From NCBI GenBank assembly GCA_009784005.1, contig WRCE01000007.1, forward strand, positions 1 through 63,092: 63,092 nucleotides of DNA. Reading direction: 5' to 3'. The stretch is from Candidatus Methanimicrococcus labiotermitis. GTDB taxonomy: Archaea; Halobacteriota; Methanosarcinia; Methanosarcinales; Methanosarcinaceae. A program made the position numbers and the translations under genes. Shown here one piece after another: positions 50,302 through 60,581 of this stretch. Below the pieces are notes generated by a model. It was given only the letters and a program-made list of their open reading frames with translations. It did no database searches and had not been told where the DNA came from. The number at the start of each line of letters is the position of its first letter. Positions within the stretch are counted from its first letter, which is position 1.

Positions 50302-51549
50302 ATGGCAGAAACGTCAGCGCATGACAGATACGAATTCAAAAAGAAGCTTGAGATTCTCCGTGACAAGAAAGGGAGAAGCACGGAACTGGTTGCCCTTTAC
50401 ATCCCGCCCGATAAGCAAATATCGGACGTCACGGCAGATTTGCGCGAAGAGCACAGCCAAGCGGCAAACATTAAGTCCAAAATGACCAAAACCAATGTTC
50501 AGGGGGCGATTGACTCTCTTCTTTCACGATTGAGATATTTGGACAAAGTGCCCGAGAACGGGATTGTTTATTTCACGGGAGCGGTTGATGTCGGCTCCAA
50601 CAAAACAAGCATGGAAAGTTATGTCGTCAATCCGCCCGAGCCGATTGTGACCTACAAATACCACTGCAACTCAGAATTTTACCTCGAGCCGCTGGAATAT
50701 ATGCTCAAAGAAAAAGGAACGTTTGGCCTTCTCGTCATGGACAGAAGAGAAGCCACCATCGGAACGCTTGTGGGCAAAAAAATCGATTCGCATCGCCGCC
50801 TGACCTCAACGGTCCCGGGAAAGCAGCGCAAAGGCGGTCAAAGCGCGCAACGTTTCCAAAGCTTGAGATTGATTGCCATTCACGAATTTTACAAACGAAT
50901 CGGCGACGCCGCCAGTGAAATATTCTTAGCGGTAGAACCGAAAGAATTCAAAGGCATATTAATCGGCGGCCCGTCACCGACAAAAGAAGAATTCTATGAC
51001 GGCGAATTCTTCCACCACGAACTCGCGAAAAAAGTCCTCGGCTTGTTTGACATCGCCTACACCGACGAATCCGGCTTAAACGAACTCGTCAACGCCGCCG
51101 GCGAAAAACTCGCGGACTTAGAGCTGATGGAACAAAAAACCATCATGAAACAATTCTTCAAAGAATTAATCGCCGAATCCGGCCGCGCCTCCTACGGCGA
51201 AAAAAGCGTTCGCGCCAATTTAGAAATCAACGCCGTTGAAATGCTCATCCTCTCAGAAGACCTCCGCGCCGAAAGACTGACATCCACATGTCCGAGCTGC
51301 GGCGAACTGAACCAAAAAACAAGAACATGGCGCCCCGGGGAACACGTCCCGAACATGGGCCACTGCTTCAAATGCGGCGCGGAACAAGACGAAATCGAAA
51401 TCCGCGACGTCGTTGACGAACTGTCGGAAATGTCTGACAAATCCAACGCCGCCGTCCATTTCATCTCCACCGATTTTGACGAAGGCAACCAGCTGATGTC
51501 GGCTTTCGGCGGAATCGTCGCGGTTTTGAGATACAATACGGGACAATAA
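50302..51549 (+). CDS. prf1: Peptide chain release factor aRF1
   Basis: This protein has 415 residues and recognises all three stop codons in archaea, triggering peptide release. The NIKS stop-recognition motif is in AANIKSKMTKTNVQGAI, and the catalytic GGQ is in GKQRKGGQSAQRF. The C-terminal domain contains a zinc-like CPSCGEL..CFKCGAE pair. I start at ATG 50302 (MAETSAHDRYEFKKKLEIL), the usual family start; the ORF's earlier in-frame ATG lies in repeat DNA. In an organism decoding UAG as pyrrolysine this factor would compete with suppressor tRNA. The stop codon lies in a hairpin loop. Confidence 0.95.
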   Translation: MAETSAHDRYEFKKKLEILRDKKGRSTELVALYIPPDKQISDVTADLREEHSQAANIKSKMTKTNVQGAIDSLLSRLRYLDKVPENGIVYFTGAVDVGSNKTSMESYVVNPPEPIVTYKYHCNSEFYLEPLEYMLKEKGTFGLLVMDRREATIGTLVGKKIDSHRRLTSTVPGKQRKGGQSAQRFQSLRLIAIHEFYKRIGDAASEIFLAVEPKEFKGILIGGPSPTKEEFYDGEFFHHELAKKVLGLFDIAYTDESGLNELVNAAGEKLADLELMEQKTIMKQFFKELIAESGRASYGEKSVRANLEINAVEMLILSEDLRAERLTSTCPSCGELNQKTRTWRPGEHVPNMGHCFKCGAEQDEIEIRDVVDELSEMSDKSNAAVHFISTDFDEGNQLMSAFGGIVAVLRYNTGQ

Positions 51550-51558
51550 TCCCGTATT
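51535..51558 (+). terminator. Hairpin spanning the aRF1 stop codon
   Basis: AATACGGG (51535-51542) and CCCGTATT (51551-51558) pair with TAA (51547-51549) in the loop. Confidence 0.55.
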
Positions 51559-51586
51559 TCCCCACATTTTCCCACATTTTCCCGTA

Positions 51587-51846
51587 TTATTATTCCATAT
51601 TATGATTCCATATTATGATTCCATATTATGATTCCATATTATGATTCCATGTTATGATTCCATATTATGATTCCATATTATTATCCCGTATTATGATTCC
51701 ATATTATGATTCCATATTATGATTCCATATTATTATCCCGTATTATTATCCCGTATTATGATTCCATATTATTATCCCGTATTATTATCCCGTATTATTA
51801 TCCCGTATTATTATCCCGTATTATTATCCCGTATTATTATCCCGTA
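51587..51846. repeat. 13-bp tandem array, 20 exact-length units in two variants
   Basis: Units are TTATGATTCCATA (type A) or TTATTATCCCGTA (type B). The order is one A/B hybrid, A x6 (one with ATG end), B, A x3, B x2, A, B x6. No length variation occurs across 260 bp. Confidence 0.95.
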
Positions 51847-51887
51847 TCACATTTTCTCGTCCAAATTATTCAAAAAGGCGGTCACTT

Positions 51888-52544
51888 ATGATTCAAACGA
51901 AAATTTACAAAGTCGGACCGGACACGGAACCTGATGCTCTTGACGCAATGATTTCGGAAACAGCGAAGGCTCTGTTAAACGGTAAAACCGCCGCTTTTCC
52001 GACGGAAACGGTTTACGGTATCGGCGCGAGCATTTTTAACGAAGAGGCTGTCTTGAAAATCTATCAAATCAAGGGCAGACCGCCTGAAAAACCGCTCAGT
52101 ATATTGCTTGGCGCGGTCGAGGACATGGGAAAAGCGGCATCTGACATTCCCGACTCCGCCCGCCTTTTGGCAGAAAAATTCTGGCCGGGGCCGCTGACAA
52201 TGATCCTTAAGAAAAAGGAAGAAATTTCCGACAAAGTAACGGCCGGCAAAGAAACCGTTGGCCTTCGTATCCCCGCCCACCCCGTCCCTCTCGGACTGGT
52301 ACGGCTGACGGGGCCGCTGGCCTGCCCGAGCGCCAATTTATCGGGAACAGACGAGCCGAGGTCCGGCGAAGATGTTTACAACAATCTGGGCGGAAAAATT
52401 GACATACTCATTGACGGCGGAAAGACAGAGCTTGGAATTCCGTCAACCATCATTGATTTAACCGTCAACCCGCCCCAAATCTTAAGAAAAGGCGGACTTG
52501 AAATCAGCGAAATCAAAAAAGTAATCGGAGAGGTAACAGAATGA
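51888..52544 (+). CDS. tsaC: L-threonylcarbamoyladenylate synthase (TsaC/Sua5 family)
   Basis: This protein has 218 residues and makes threonylcarbamoyl-AMP from threonine, bicarbonate and ATP, the first step of t6A synthesis. The YrdC-domain motifs TAAFPTETVYGIGASI, KIYQIKGRPPEKPLSIL, FWPGPLTMILKK, VGLRIPAHPVP and CPSANLSG are all visible. The C-terminal Sua5 domain is absent, so it is the short form. Its product feeds the Kae1-Bud32 enzyme encoded at 3520. It follows the 13-bp array, and its stop overlaps the next gene's start (ATGA). Confidence 0.93.
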   Translation: MIQTKIYKVGPDTEPDALDAMISETAKALLNGKTAAFPTETVYGIGASIFNEEAVLKIYQIKGRPPEKPLSILLGAVEDMGKAASDIPDSARLLAEKFWPGPLTMILKKKEEISDKVTAGKETVGLRIPAHPVPLGLVRLTGPLACPSANLSGTDEPRSGEDVYNNLGGKIDILIDGGKTELGIPSTIIDLTVNPPQILRKGGLEISEIKKVIGEVTE

Positions 52545-52786
52545 ACGAAGAAAAAAAAGCGAAATTGAGAAACAGGTCGAACAATAAAAAAATCAATGAA
52601 ACCATCAGGACAATTAACATCGTCAACCTCGCCATCATCTGCGGCGGTTTCCTGCTCATGGTATTGAACACAAGCGAAAGGTTAAACCAAATCGGCCAGG
52701 GCTTAATCATCGCCGGCGCTCTCCTCATCTTCTTTACAATCGTTTTCCAAGTGATGATGGCTTCCAAAATGAGAAGAGGGAAGTAA
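52541..52786 (+). CDS. Small two-helix membrane protein (81 aa)
   Basis: After a charged N-terminus (MNEEKKAKLRNRSNNKK) come two hydrophobic segments (about 25-43, 51-72), ending in basic KMRRGK. The topology predicts both ends in the cytoplasm. No family is recognised. Its ATG overlaps the tsaC stop by four bases (ATGA), so it is translationally coupled. Such coupling with tsaC suggests a linked role but I cannot name one. Confidence 0.7.
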   Translation: MNEEKKAKLRNRSNNKKINETIRTINIVNLAIICGGFLLMVLNTSERLNQIGQGLIIAGALLIFFTIVFQVMMASKMRRGK

Positions 52787-52814
52787 ACGGAACAACGTTT
52801 AACGAAGCAAATGT

Positions 52815-52980
52815 TAAACGAAACAAAAGAACAAAATAAGTTATAACGAAATAAAAAAACAAAATGAGTTATAACGAAACTAATTAACAAAATGAGTTAT
52901 AACGAAACTAATTAACAAAATGAGTTATAACGAAACAAAAGAACATAATAAGTTATTGCGAAACTAATTAAGAAAAAAAT
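52815..52980. repeat. 28-bp tandem array upstream of the polD gene
   Basis: The unit begins AACGAAACTAATTAACAAAA and continues TGAGTTAT; about five copies with variation fill the gap between the small membrane protein gene and the polD large subunit. Confidence 0.85.
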
Positions 52981-53005
52981 CTGTTTTGAATCAGCGGGTC
53001 AAACC

Positions 53006-56000
53006 ATGGAAAAAAAACCGGCGCAAAGCGAAGCCATGCAGGCGTATTTCGCCCTCTTGGAAGAAAAACTTCACAACGAGATGGAGATCGCGAATGACGC
53101 CCGTTCCAGAGGAGAGGACCCGCGTCCCTATGTCGAAATCCCGCTTGCCAAAGACTTGGCTGACCGCGTTGAAAATTTAATCGGGGTCAAAGGCGTCGCG
53201 AGCCGCCTTCGCGAGATGGAAGAAGAAGGCAAGAACCGTGAGGAAGCCGCTCTATTAATCGGCAAGGAAATTGCCGAAGGCAAAGTCGGCGGCATCACAA
53301 AAAAACAAGACGCTGTTGACGCCGCGATTCGCGTTTCAATGGCCGTTATCACAGAAGGCGTCGTGGCGGCGCCGATTGAAGGGATTGCCGAAGTTAAAAT
53401 TGATAAGAACGCCGACGGCACGGAATATTTAAAAATCTACTATTCCGGCCCGATACGAAGCGCCGGCGGAACCGCTCAAGCGCTTTCCGTTTTGGTTGGC
53501 GACTACGTTCGCCGCAGCATCGGCCTTGACCGTTTCAAACCGCGAAAAGAGCTGGTAGAGCGGTACGCCGAAGAAATCAGAATTTACAAAAGAACCGCCT
53601 CCCTCCAATATTCGCCAACGGATGACGAAATCCGTTTGATTGTGGAAAACTGCCCCGTTTGCGTTGACGGCGACGCGACAGAAGACGCTGAAGTGGAAGG
53701 GTACAGAAACATGCCCGAAATCCCCGGAAACCGTTTAAGAGGCGGCATGGCGCTTGTGATTGCCGAAGGCATGATTCTCAAAGCGCCCAAAGTCAAAAAA
53801 CACGTCGACATCCTGAAAATCGACGGCTGGGGTTTCTTGGACAAACTCATCGCCGGCGCGAAAACCGGAGACGGCGAAGAGGGCGCCGAGCCCGCCGCTG
53901 CCGTAAAACCAAGGCCGTCGGCATTAAAAGTAAAACCGAAAAACAAATACATCCAAGACTTAATCGCCGGCAGACCCCTCTTTTCCCACCCGTCCCGCGA
54001 AGGCGGATTTCGCCTCAGATACGGCCGATCCCGCGCAACATCATTCGCCGCCGCCGGAATCAACCCCGCGTCCATGTTCATCTTAGACGACTTCATCACA
54101 AACGGCACCCAACTCAAAGTCGAGCGCCCCGGAAAAGCCGCGGGAATGGCGGCGGTAGATTCAATAGAAGGCCCGACCGTCCGTTTAAAAAACGGCGACG
54201 TCATACGAGCCGATGACGAAAAAATCGCCCTGAGAATAAAAAAAGATATAGAATACATCATCGACATCGGCGAAATCTTGTTCAATTACGGTGACTTCTT
54301 GGAAAACAATCACGTTTTGATACCGTCGCCTTACTGTTTTGAATGGTGGCTTTACGATTACGAGACAGGATGCGCAAAAGCCGAAACCGAAGCCGGAACC
54401 GGAGAAAAGGCGGCGAGCGGAGAAAAGGCGGCAGACCCTGCTTTGTTTGAAAGATTGAAACATATCACAGAGGAGGAGGCACTTCTTCTCGCTTCAAAAG
54501 GCATCCCGCTTCATCCCGATTACAACTATCTTTGGCATGACTTGTATGTCGAAGAATTTGAAGATTTAGCGTCTTTCATTGCCGAAAACGGCAGGATCGT
54601 CAAATACACCGACGCGGAAAATCCGGCGGCGGATGATGAGGAAAACCAAAACCCCGCCGAGAAGGAATATTTGGCGCTTCCCTATTGCAAAGCCGCCGAA
54701 GCCGGAATAAAAACGCTTCTTGAAAACATTCTTCTGCTTCATATCGTTCGAGCGGATGAAAACGGCGAAAAAATGATATTAATAACGCCGTACCGCCATG
54801 TTTTGAAATCCTTCGGCTTATCGGAAGAGGGCGGGCGGATTCAAAAACCTTGGAATTCAGACACATTACAAGCAGGCGGGGCCGAGACAGCAGGCGGGGC
54901 CGAAACAGAAGGTGGTGCTGACACAGCAGGCGGCGCCGAGACAGCCGTCTCGGCCGCCTCAGCCGCCTCAGCCATCTCAACCGTCCAAGCCGTTTGTTTG
55001 GTATCGGGCATGACAGTGAAGCCCCGCGCGCCGTCTCGTATCGGCGCCCGCATGGGACGCCCCGAAAAGTCGGCGCTGCGTAAGATGTCGCCGGCGGCGC
55101 AAGTGCTGTTCCCGATTGGCGAACACGGCGGAAAAACGAGAAACTTAATCGATGCATCGGAATACCGTGAAGACCATAATGCCGTCACCGGCAAATTCGA
55201 GATTAAAATCGGCATGCGCGTCTGCCCCCGCTGCGGGCGGGAAACGCACAAATGGCGCTGCGGCTGCGGCGAACACACACTGGAGCGTCTGTTTTGCCCG
55301 CGCTGCGGGATTGAAACGCCGGACCCGAAATGCCCGAAATGCGACAAAACAACCGTCTGCGGCCTCAAAAAGCCGATAGAATTCCGCTCGGTCTACAAAG
55401 AAGCCATCGAAAGACTCGGCGTTCGTGACAACTTCGAGCTCATCAAAGGCGTCAAAGAACTGATGAGCCGGTCAAAAACGCCCGAGCCGCTGGAAAAAGG
55501 CATCTTAAGAGCGCTTCATGACGTTTACATATTCAAAGACGGAACAGTCCGCTACGACATGTCCGACATACCGCTGACACACATCCGCGCGGATGAACTC
55601 GGCATCACGGCGAATGATTTGAGAAAGCTGGGTTACCGAAAAGACATTCACGGCAAAGACTTAAAAAACGATGACCAAACGGTTTGCCTGTTCGTTCAAG
55701 ACCTCGTCGTCTCAGAAGACTGCATGGACTATTTGCTGAAAACAACGCATTACGTGGATGACCTGCTCGTTCGCTATTACGGATTAGAACCGTACTACAA
55801 CTGCGAAACGCGGCAAGACTTAATCGGCGCGATGCTCATCGGTTTGGCGCCGCACACATCCGCCGGCGTCTTGGGACGGCTTATCGGTTACACAAAAGCG
55901 TCTGTCGGCTACGCGCATCCGTATTTCCACGCCTCCAAACGCCGCAACTGCGACGGCGACGAAGACTGCGTGATGCTGCTTTTAGACGGCCTGCTGAACT

Positions 56001-56704
56001 TCTCACGCGAATACCTGCCTGACAAGCGCGGCGGGCAAATGGATGCGACGCTCGTCTTAACAACGCGGATTGACCCGAACGAAATCGACAAAGAAGCGCA
56101 CAACATCGACATGTGTGCCCGCTACCCTCACGCTTTTTATTTGGCGGCGGAAGAATACAAAAATCCCGCGGAAATTTCAAAAATCATGGACTTGGTCAGC
56201 GCCCGCCTGAAAACGCCGAACCAGTATGAAAACTTCATGTTCACGCACGACACGAAAAACATCGCGCGCGGCCCTGACTTCTCGGCATACAAAACACTTG
56301 AAACAATGACGGACAAAATGGAGGCCCAGCTGAAGCTTGCCGAAAAAATCCGCGCCGTCGACGAAACGGATGTCGCCGAACTGGTCTTAAGGTCCCACTT
56401 CCTGCCCGACATCATGGGCAACCTGCGCGCCTTTTCAAAACAAACATTCCGCTGCATCAAATGCGAAACAAAATACAGGCGCCCCCCTCTTTCGGGAACG
56501 TGTCAAAAATGCGGCGGCGGCAACATCGTCCTAACCGTTCACGAAGGGGCCGTCCGAAAATACGTCGAAGTTTCCAAAGAAGTCGCAATCAAATACGGCG
56601 TCTCGGTATACACGCGGGAAAGAATCGAGCTGCTTGAAAAAGACATACGGGACACATTTGAAAACCATAAAATCAAGAAAACGTCGCTGTCAGATTTTAT
56701 GTAA
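53006..56704 (+). CDS. polC: DNA polymerase D (PolD) large subunit DP2
   Basis: This is the catalytic subunit of the euryarchaeal replicative polymerase D, 1232 residues. The N-terminal domain begins [12 protein letters not shown], and [20 protein letters not shown] is a conserved DP2 block. The catalytic barrel shows [20 protein letters not shown] and the segment [18 protein letters not shown]. Zinc knuckles are [25 protein letters not shown] and a C-terminal CIKC..CQKCGGG. No intein is present. Two low-complexity inserts occur ([14 protein letters not shown] near 475 and the Ala/Gly/Glu repeat [19 protein letters not shown] near 620-655). No clear SD precedes ATG 53006. The small subunit DP1 is not in the window. 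Confidence 0.96.
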   Translation: MEKKPAQSEAMQAYFALLEEKLHNEMEIANDARSRGEDPRPYVEIPLAKDLADRVENLIGVKGVASRLREMEEEGKNREEAALLIGKEIAEGKVGGITKKQDAVDAAIRVSMAVITEGVVAAPIEGIAEVKIDKNADGTEYLKIYYSGPIRSAGGTAQALSVLVGDYVRRSIGLDRFKPRKELVERYAEEIRIYKRTASLQYSPTDDEIRLIVENCPVCVDGDATEDAEVEGYRNMPEIPGNRLRGGMALVIAEGMILKAPKVKKHVDILKIDGWGFLDKLIAGAKTGDGEEGAEPAAAVKPRPSALKVKPKNKYIQDLIAGRPLFSHPSREGGFRLRYGRSRATSFAAAGINPASMFILDDFITNGTQLKVERPGKAAGMAAVDSIEGPTVRLKNGDVIRADDEKIALRIKKDIEYIIDIGEILFNYGDFLENNHVLIPSPYCFEWWLYDYETGCAKAETEAGTGEKAASGEKAADPALFERLKHITEEEALLLASKGIPLHPDYNYLWHDLYVEEFEDLASFIAENGRIVKYTDAENPAADDEENQNPAEKEYLALPYCKAAEAGIKTLLENILLLHIVRADENGEKMILITPYRHVLKSFGLSEEGGRIQKPWNSDTLQAGGAETAGGAETEGGADTAGGAETAVSAASAASAISTVQAVCLVSGMTVKPRAPSRIGARMGRPEKSALRKMSPAAQVLFPIGEHGGKTRNLIDASEYREDHNAVTGKFEIKIGMRVCPRCGRETHKWRCGCGEHTLERLFCPRCGIETPDPKCPKCDKTTVCGLKKPIEFRSVYKEAIERLGVRDNFELIKGVKELMSRSKTPEPLEKGILRALHDVYIFKDGTVRYDMSDIPLTHIRADELGITANDLRKLGYRKDIHGKDLKNDDQTVCLFVQDLVVSEDCMDYLLKTTHYVDDLLVRYYGLEPYYNCETRQDLIGAMLIGLAPHTSAGVLGRLIGYTKASVGYAHPYFHASKRRNCDGDEDCVMLLLDGLLNFSREYLPDKRGGQMDATLVLTTRIDPNEIDKEAHNIDMCARYPHAFYLAAEEYKNPAEISKIMDLVSARLKTPNQYENFMFTHDTKNIARGPDFSAYKTLETMTDKMEAQLKLAEKIRAVDETDVAELVLRSHFLPDIMGNLRAFSKQTFRCIKCETKYRRPPLSGTCQKCGGGNIVLTVHEGAVRKYVEVSKEVAIKYGVSVYTRERIELLEKDIRDTFENHKIKKTSLSDFM
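54871..54975 (+). repeat. In-frame 18-bp repeats in the polD large subunit
   Basis: Units like GCAGGCGGGGCCGAGACA encode AGGAET; about five copies, then an Ala/Ser-rich stretch. Confidence 0.8.
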
Positions 56705-56822
56705 AACGGAAAACGGCGCCGGCGGATTTTATGGGAAAAGGGAAAACGTTTTTCGCGGCTTATTTCAGCGATTTATTTTCAAGGTTTATTTTCGTATTAT
56801 CTTATTCGTTTTTAAAAAACGG

Positions 56823-56855
56823 AAAGGCCGGTTTGATTTCCGGCCTTTTGGATTG
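56823..56855 (+). terminator. Hairpin after the polD gene
   Basis: AAAGGCCGG (56823-56831) and CCGGCCTTT (56840-56848) pair, followed by a short T tract. It lies between convergent genes. Confidence 0.7.
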
Positions 56856-56911
56856 AGAAATCCATGTCTTTTGATTCATTCAAGAAATTCATTCAAGAAA
56901 TTCATGAAAAA

Positions 56912-58486
56912 TCAAACCGCGACGATTTTTGCGCTTAAAACGCCGTCAACGGTTGTCAGTCTCTTTAATACGTCTTCGGGGACATCGCTGTCCACGCTGA
57001 TGACCATGATTGTCGGCTCGCCGATTTTGACATAGCCGACCTGCATGCCGGAGATGTTGATGTTGTTTTCGCCGAGGATTTGACAGCACGGGCCAATCAC
57101 GTTGGGTTTGTTGATGTGGTCGGCAAAAATCATACGGGCGGAAGGATAAATATCGGCGCGGATCTTGTCGATTTGGATGATTTTGATGTCATTGCCGACA
57201 GCGGTTCCTTTAACGGTTGCGGACTTGCCGCCGCCGGAAACGACAACCGTAAAGACGGACGCGTATTCGTCAGAGGTTTCAGACTTCTTTTCGCTCACTT
57301 CAACGCCGCGGGACTTGGCAAGGCCGGGGGCGTTGACATAATTCACGCCTGTGCCGACAGCCACCTGAAGCGCGCCTTTAAGAGCGGCAAGCGTAACGGT
57401 CCTGACGTCTTTTCCGGCGATTTCGCCGTTGTAAGCCAATTCGATTTTATCATAGCTGGAGCCGATGAGCGCGGCGGCGATTTTGCCGGACGTCTCAGCC
57501 AATCTGACATACGGGGAAATGACTTCCATGACTTCGGGGCGAACAGAGGGGATGTTGACCGCGCTTTTCGCGCCTTCGCCGTTTAAAACGCTGATAATTT
57601 CATAAGCGATGTCGATTGCCACATTGACCTGCGCCTCAACAGTGGACGCGCCGAGGTGGGGCGTGACGATGATTTTATCGGATTTGAGGAGGTTTGAACC
57701 AAGCGGCGGCTCTTCGACGAACACGTCAATGGCGGCGCCCGCGATTTTGCCGCTTTCCACGGCCTGTGCCAAATCATCCTCATTGATAATCCCGCCGCGC
57801 GCGCAATTGATAATACGGGCGGCCGGCTTCATAATGTTGAACATATCGGTGTTGATGATGTTTGTTGTCTCCTTCGTAAGCGGCGTGTGAACGGTGATGA
57901 AATCGGATTTTCGGCAAATTTCCTCAACAGTTGCCAAAGTCACGCCCATGGATTTGGCGCGCTCTTCAGAAACGAACGGGTCAAAACCGAGAATCGTCAT
58001 ATTGAAAGATTGCGCGCGTTTAATGACTTCAGCGCCGATGCGCCCAAGACCCACAACGCCCAAAACCTTGGTGTTGAGTTCAACGCCCGTAAACTTATTG
58101 CGTTCCCATTTCTCGGAACGAAGAGAAGCGCAGGCTTGAGGGATGTTTCGAGCCATCGCCATCAGCATAGCAAACGTGTGCTCGGCGGCGGACAGCGTGT
58201 TGCCGTCGGGCGTGTTGGAGACAATAATCCCCTTCTTCGTTGCGGCTTCCGTGTCAACGTTATCGACACCGACGCCTGCGCGCCCGATAATTTTAAGACG
58301 GTCGGCGGCTTCAATAACGCGGGCGGTGACCTGTGTGCCGCTGCGAATAACGAGCGCGTCAACGTCCTTAATCTTTTCAACAAGTTGGTCTTCGGAAAGG
58401 CCGGTCGCGACAATAACATCAAAACCGCTTTCCTTTAAAATCGTCAAACCCTCTTGCGAGAGGGAATCGCTGACTAAAATCTTCAT
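56912..58486 (-). CDS. serA: D-3-phosphoglycerate dehydrogenase
   Basis: This enzyme oxidises 3-phosphoglycerate in the first step of serine synthesis. The N-terminal domain starts MKILVSDSLSQEGLTILKES. The NAD-binding motif VVGLGRIGAEV, the catalytic Arg block NCARGGIINEDDL and the His block KIIVTPHLGAST are clear. An intervening domain and a C-terminal ACT domain (CCQILGENNINISGMQVG) follow, making the 524-residue three-domain form inhibited by serine in other organisms. The ATG has AGGAG upstream. It is convergent with polD. Confidence 0.96.
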   Translation of the reverse strand: MKILVSDSLSQEGLTILKESGFDVIVATGLSEDQLVEKIKDVDALVIRSGTQVTARVIEAADRLKIIGRAGVGVDNVDTEAATKKGIIVSNTPDGNTLSAAEHTFAMLMAMARNIPQACASLRSEKWERNKFTGVELNTKVLGVVGLGRIGAEVIKRAQSFNMTILGFDPFVSEERAKSMGVTLATVEEICRKSDFITVHTPLTKETTNIINTDMFNIMKPAARIINCARGGIINEDDLAQAVESGKIAGAAIDVFVEEPPLGSNLLKSDKIIVTPHLGASTVEAQVNVAIDIAYEIISVLNGEGAKSAVNIPSVRPEVMEVISPYVRLAETSGKIAAALIGSSYDKIELAYNGEIAGKDVRTVTLAALKGALQVAVGTGVNYVNAPGLAKSRGVEVSEKKSETSDEYASVFTVVVSGGGKSATVKGTAVGNDIKIIQIDKIRADIYPSARMIFADHINKPNVIGPCCQILGENNINISGMQVGYVKIGEPTIMVISVDSDVPEDVLKRLTTVDGVLSAKIVAV

Positions 58487-58504
58487 ATTGATTTCTCCTG
58501 AATA

Positions 58505-58560
58505 TCCTGAATAAATCCTGTAAACCTGTAAATCCTGTAAATCCTATAAATCCACAATAA
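58505..58560. repeat. ~10-bp repeats upstream of serA
   Basis: CCTGTAAAT-like units occur five times. The remaining gap to gltX is T-rich with no gene seen. Confidence 0.7.
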
Positions 58561-58733
58561 ATAATGAACTTGAATAAATAATAATTAAATGAATCGAATT
58601 GAATGAATTAAATTTCAATTTGTTGTTTTTTTACTTCATTGTTCAGCTTGTTGTTTTATCGGCTTATTATGTTATCGGTTTGCCTCTGTTTTCCGCTTTA
58701 CTTTGAGTTTCAACTTTGTTTTGAGTTTCCGCT

Positions 58734-60443
58734 TTATTTGTGGGCAAAGTAAGCCGTTACGTCATTACCCTCAACCGCGTCAATGCGGCAGAAGCCGAAA
58801 CGTTCAAACTGAACGACTTTATCCAACTCTTCTGTAATCCGGCGCTCACCGATGCCTGAATAATTCCCGTCGGGCCCGAGAACGGTAACTTTGACGCCGT
58901 CAATCGGCGCCCAGTGTATGATTTTCATCTTCTCTTTTTTGACGGTATCCATTGAGTTATCAATGTATTTCGCGTTCAGCGGCGACAGCGAAGTGATTTC
59001 GACGTTGCCGAGGTCTTTTAAGCGGATTTTTGAGCCGACTGCGAATCCGGCGGCGTCTTCTTTTGTCACGACGACCGTGCTGCCTGTATTAATTTCGCGC
59101 ATATCCGGCCGTGAAGGGTGAAGCGGCGCTTTGACGATGCCGCCTTCATAACCGTCGATGAAAAATTCGGCGGGGTCGGCGACAAAGAACATCCTGTGCG
59201 CGGTCGGGTCAACGAATTTGCGGTTTTCGGCATAAAGAGATTCCATACTCATGCTGACATCGGTTTCGCCGACGCCCATTTCAATCATAAATTTCTTCAA
59301 GGCTTCCGGCTGAATACCGCGGCGGCGAACGGCCTGAACCGTCGGCAGGCGGGGGTCGTCCCACCCTGAATAAACGCCGGCCTCAATGTCGCGGCGAATA
59401 CCGCTGGTGCTGAGCTTGCCGAACTCTTCAATACTGACACGCCCCCAATGAAGCGTCACCGGATAAGTCCACCCGAGGTAATCGTAAATATACTTCTGCC
59501 GCTTGCCGCTGTCTTGCAAATCTTTGCCGCGGATAATGTGCGTCGTTTCAAGCAAATGGTCTTCCACCGCGCCCTCAAAATCAAGGAGCGGCCACACGAT
59601 GTACTTGGAGCCGATTTCCGGCCGGGGATGGTCCTTCTTTAAAATGCGAAAAGCGCCCCAGTCCCGAAGAGCCGGGTCTTTGTGCAAAATATCGGTTTTA
59701 ATCCGAAGAACCGCGTCACGCTCTTCATAATCGCCGGCAAGCATCATTTTCCAGTACTTTAAATTTTCTTCGGGCGGCGCGTCGCGGTGCGGACAAGCCT
59801 GTTTTTTATCCTTTAAGCCCTTGAAAACCTCGCCGTCGCAAAAACAAACGTAAGCGTGTCCCATGCCGATTAACCGCTCGGCGATTTCGTAATAAGTTTC
59901 AAAGCGGTCAGATGCCTTGACAATCAAATCGGGCGTCACGCCGAGCCATTTGAAATCATCAACATACCAGTCATACGCTTCAAGCATCGGGCGCTTTTGG
60001 TCCGGGTCCGTATCGTCAAATCTTAAAACAAATTGGCCGCCATACATTTTGACGTATTCGGAATTGACAACCATGCCGCGGGAACTGCCAATCGTCGGCG
60101 GCCCGTTGGGATTGGGCGCAAACCGCATGATAACGCGCCCCGTACCGACGCCCGGCAATTCTTTAAGCCCTTTTCCCGGCTCCTTCTTAACGGAAATTTC
60201 ATCTAAAAGGTCGGGCGCAATGTCGCTCAGCCTTTGGCGCCACGCGTCCGGCGCGGTTTTATTTAAATTCCCGGCAATTTCCAAAATCGCCAGCGTCACT
60301 TCCGGAACGCGGTTTCTCAAGTGCGGCGCAATGCCCATAACTTTTCCGAGAACAGCTTTTTCCTGCGGCACCGCTTCATATTTCACAGCGTTTTGAAGCG
60401 TATATTTCTCAATGATTTCCAAATCTTGCGAGTCGAGCGCCAT
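58734..60443 (-). CDS. gltX: Glutamyl-tRNA synthetase, archaeal type
   Basis: This class I synthetase has 569 residues. MRFAPNPNGPPTIGSSRGMV carries the HIGH-motif region, but the histidines appear as Thr and Ser (TIGS). VLRFDDTDPDQKRP is the glutamate-site block, and the KMSKS region reads GKLSTSGI. The C-terminal anticodon-binding domain is of the GlnRS-like beta-barrel type, as in archaea, where it charges tRNA-Glu and often tRNA-Gln. An N-terminal helical extension (to about residue 95) is typical of archaeal members. SD AAGGGA lies before the ATG. Followed on the chromosome by lysS in the same orientation. Confidence 0.95.
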   Translation of the reverse strand: MALDSQDLEIIEKYTLQNAVKYEAVPQEKAVLGKVMGIAPHLRNRVPEVTLAILEIAGNLNKTAPDAWRQRLSDIAPDLLDEISVKKEPGKGLKELPGVGTGRVIMRFAPNPNGPPTIGSSRGMVVNSEYVKMYGGQFVLRFDDTDPDQKRPMLEAYDWYVDDFKWLGVTPDLIVKASDRFETYYEIAERLIGMGHAYVCFCDGEVFKGLKDKKQACPHRDAPPEENLKYWKMMLAGDYEERDAVLRIKTDILHKDPALRDWGAFRILKKDHPRPEIGSKYIVWPLLDFEGAVEDHLLETTHIIRGKDLQDSGKRQKYIYDYLGWTYPVTLHWGRVSIEEFGKLSTSGIRRDIEAGVYSGWDDPRLPTVQAVRRRGIQPEALKKFMIEMGVGETDVSMSMESLYAENRKFVDPTAHRMFFVADPAEFFIDGYEGGIVKAPLHPSRPDMREINTGSTVVVTKEDAAGFAVGSKIRLKDLGNVEITSLSPLNAKYIDNSMDTVKKEKMKIIHWAPIDGVKVTVLGPDGNYSGIGERRITEELDKVVQFERFGFCRIDAVEGNDVTAYFAHK

Positions 60444-60482
60444 ATTTTTCCCTTAATGTTTTGACGGTGAGAATGTTTTCTG

Positions 60483-60530
60483 TCAATAATTTCAATCAAT
60501 AATTTCAATCAATAATTTCAATCAATAATT
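60483..60530. repeat. 13-bp tandem array, about 3.7 copies
   Basis: The unit is TCAATAATTTCAA, between lysS and gltX. Confidence 0.9.
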
Positions 60531-60581
60531 CTGTCGGTACCGTTCAATATTTTCGCCGGCATTTCCTGTCAGCCGATACGG

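Noticed and set aside
51587..51846. CRISPR array
   Set aside because: Units are contiguous with no unique spacers and no cas genes are present. The same applies to the other arrays.
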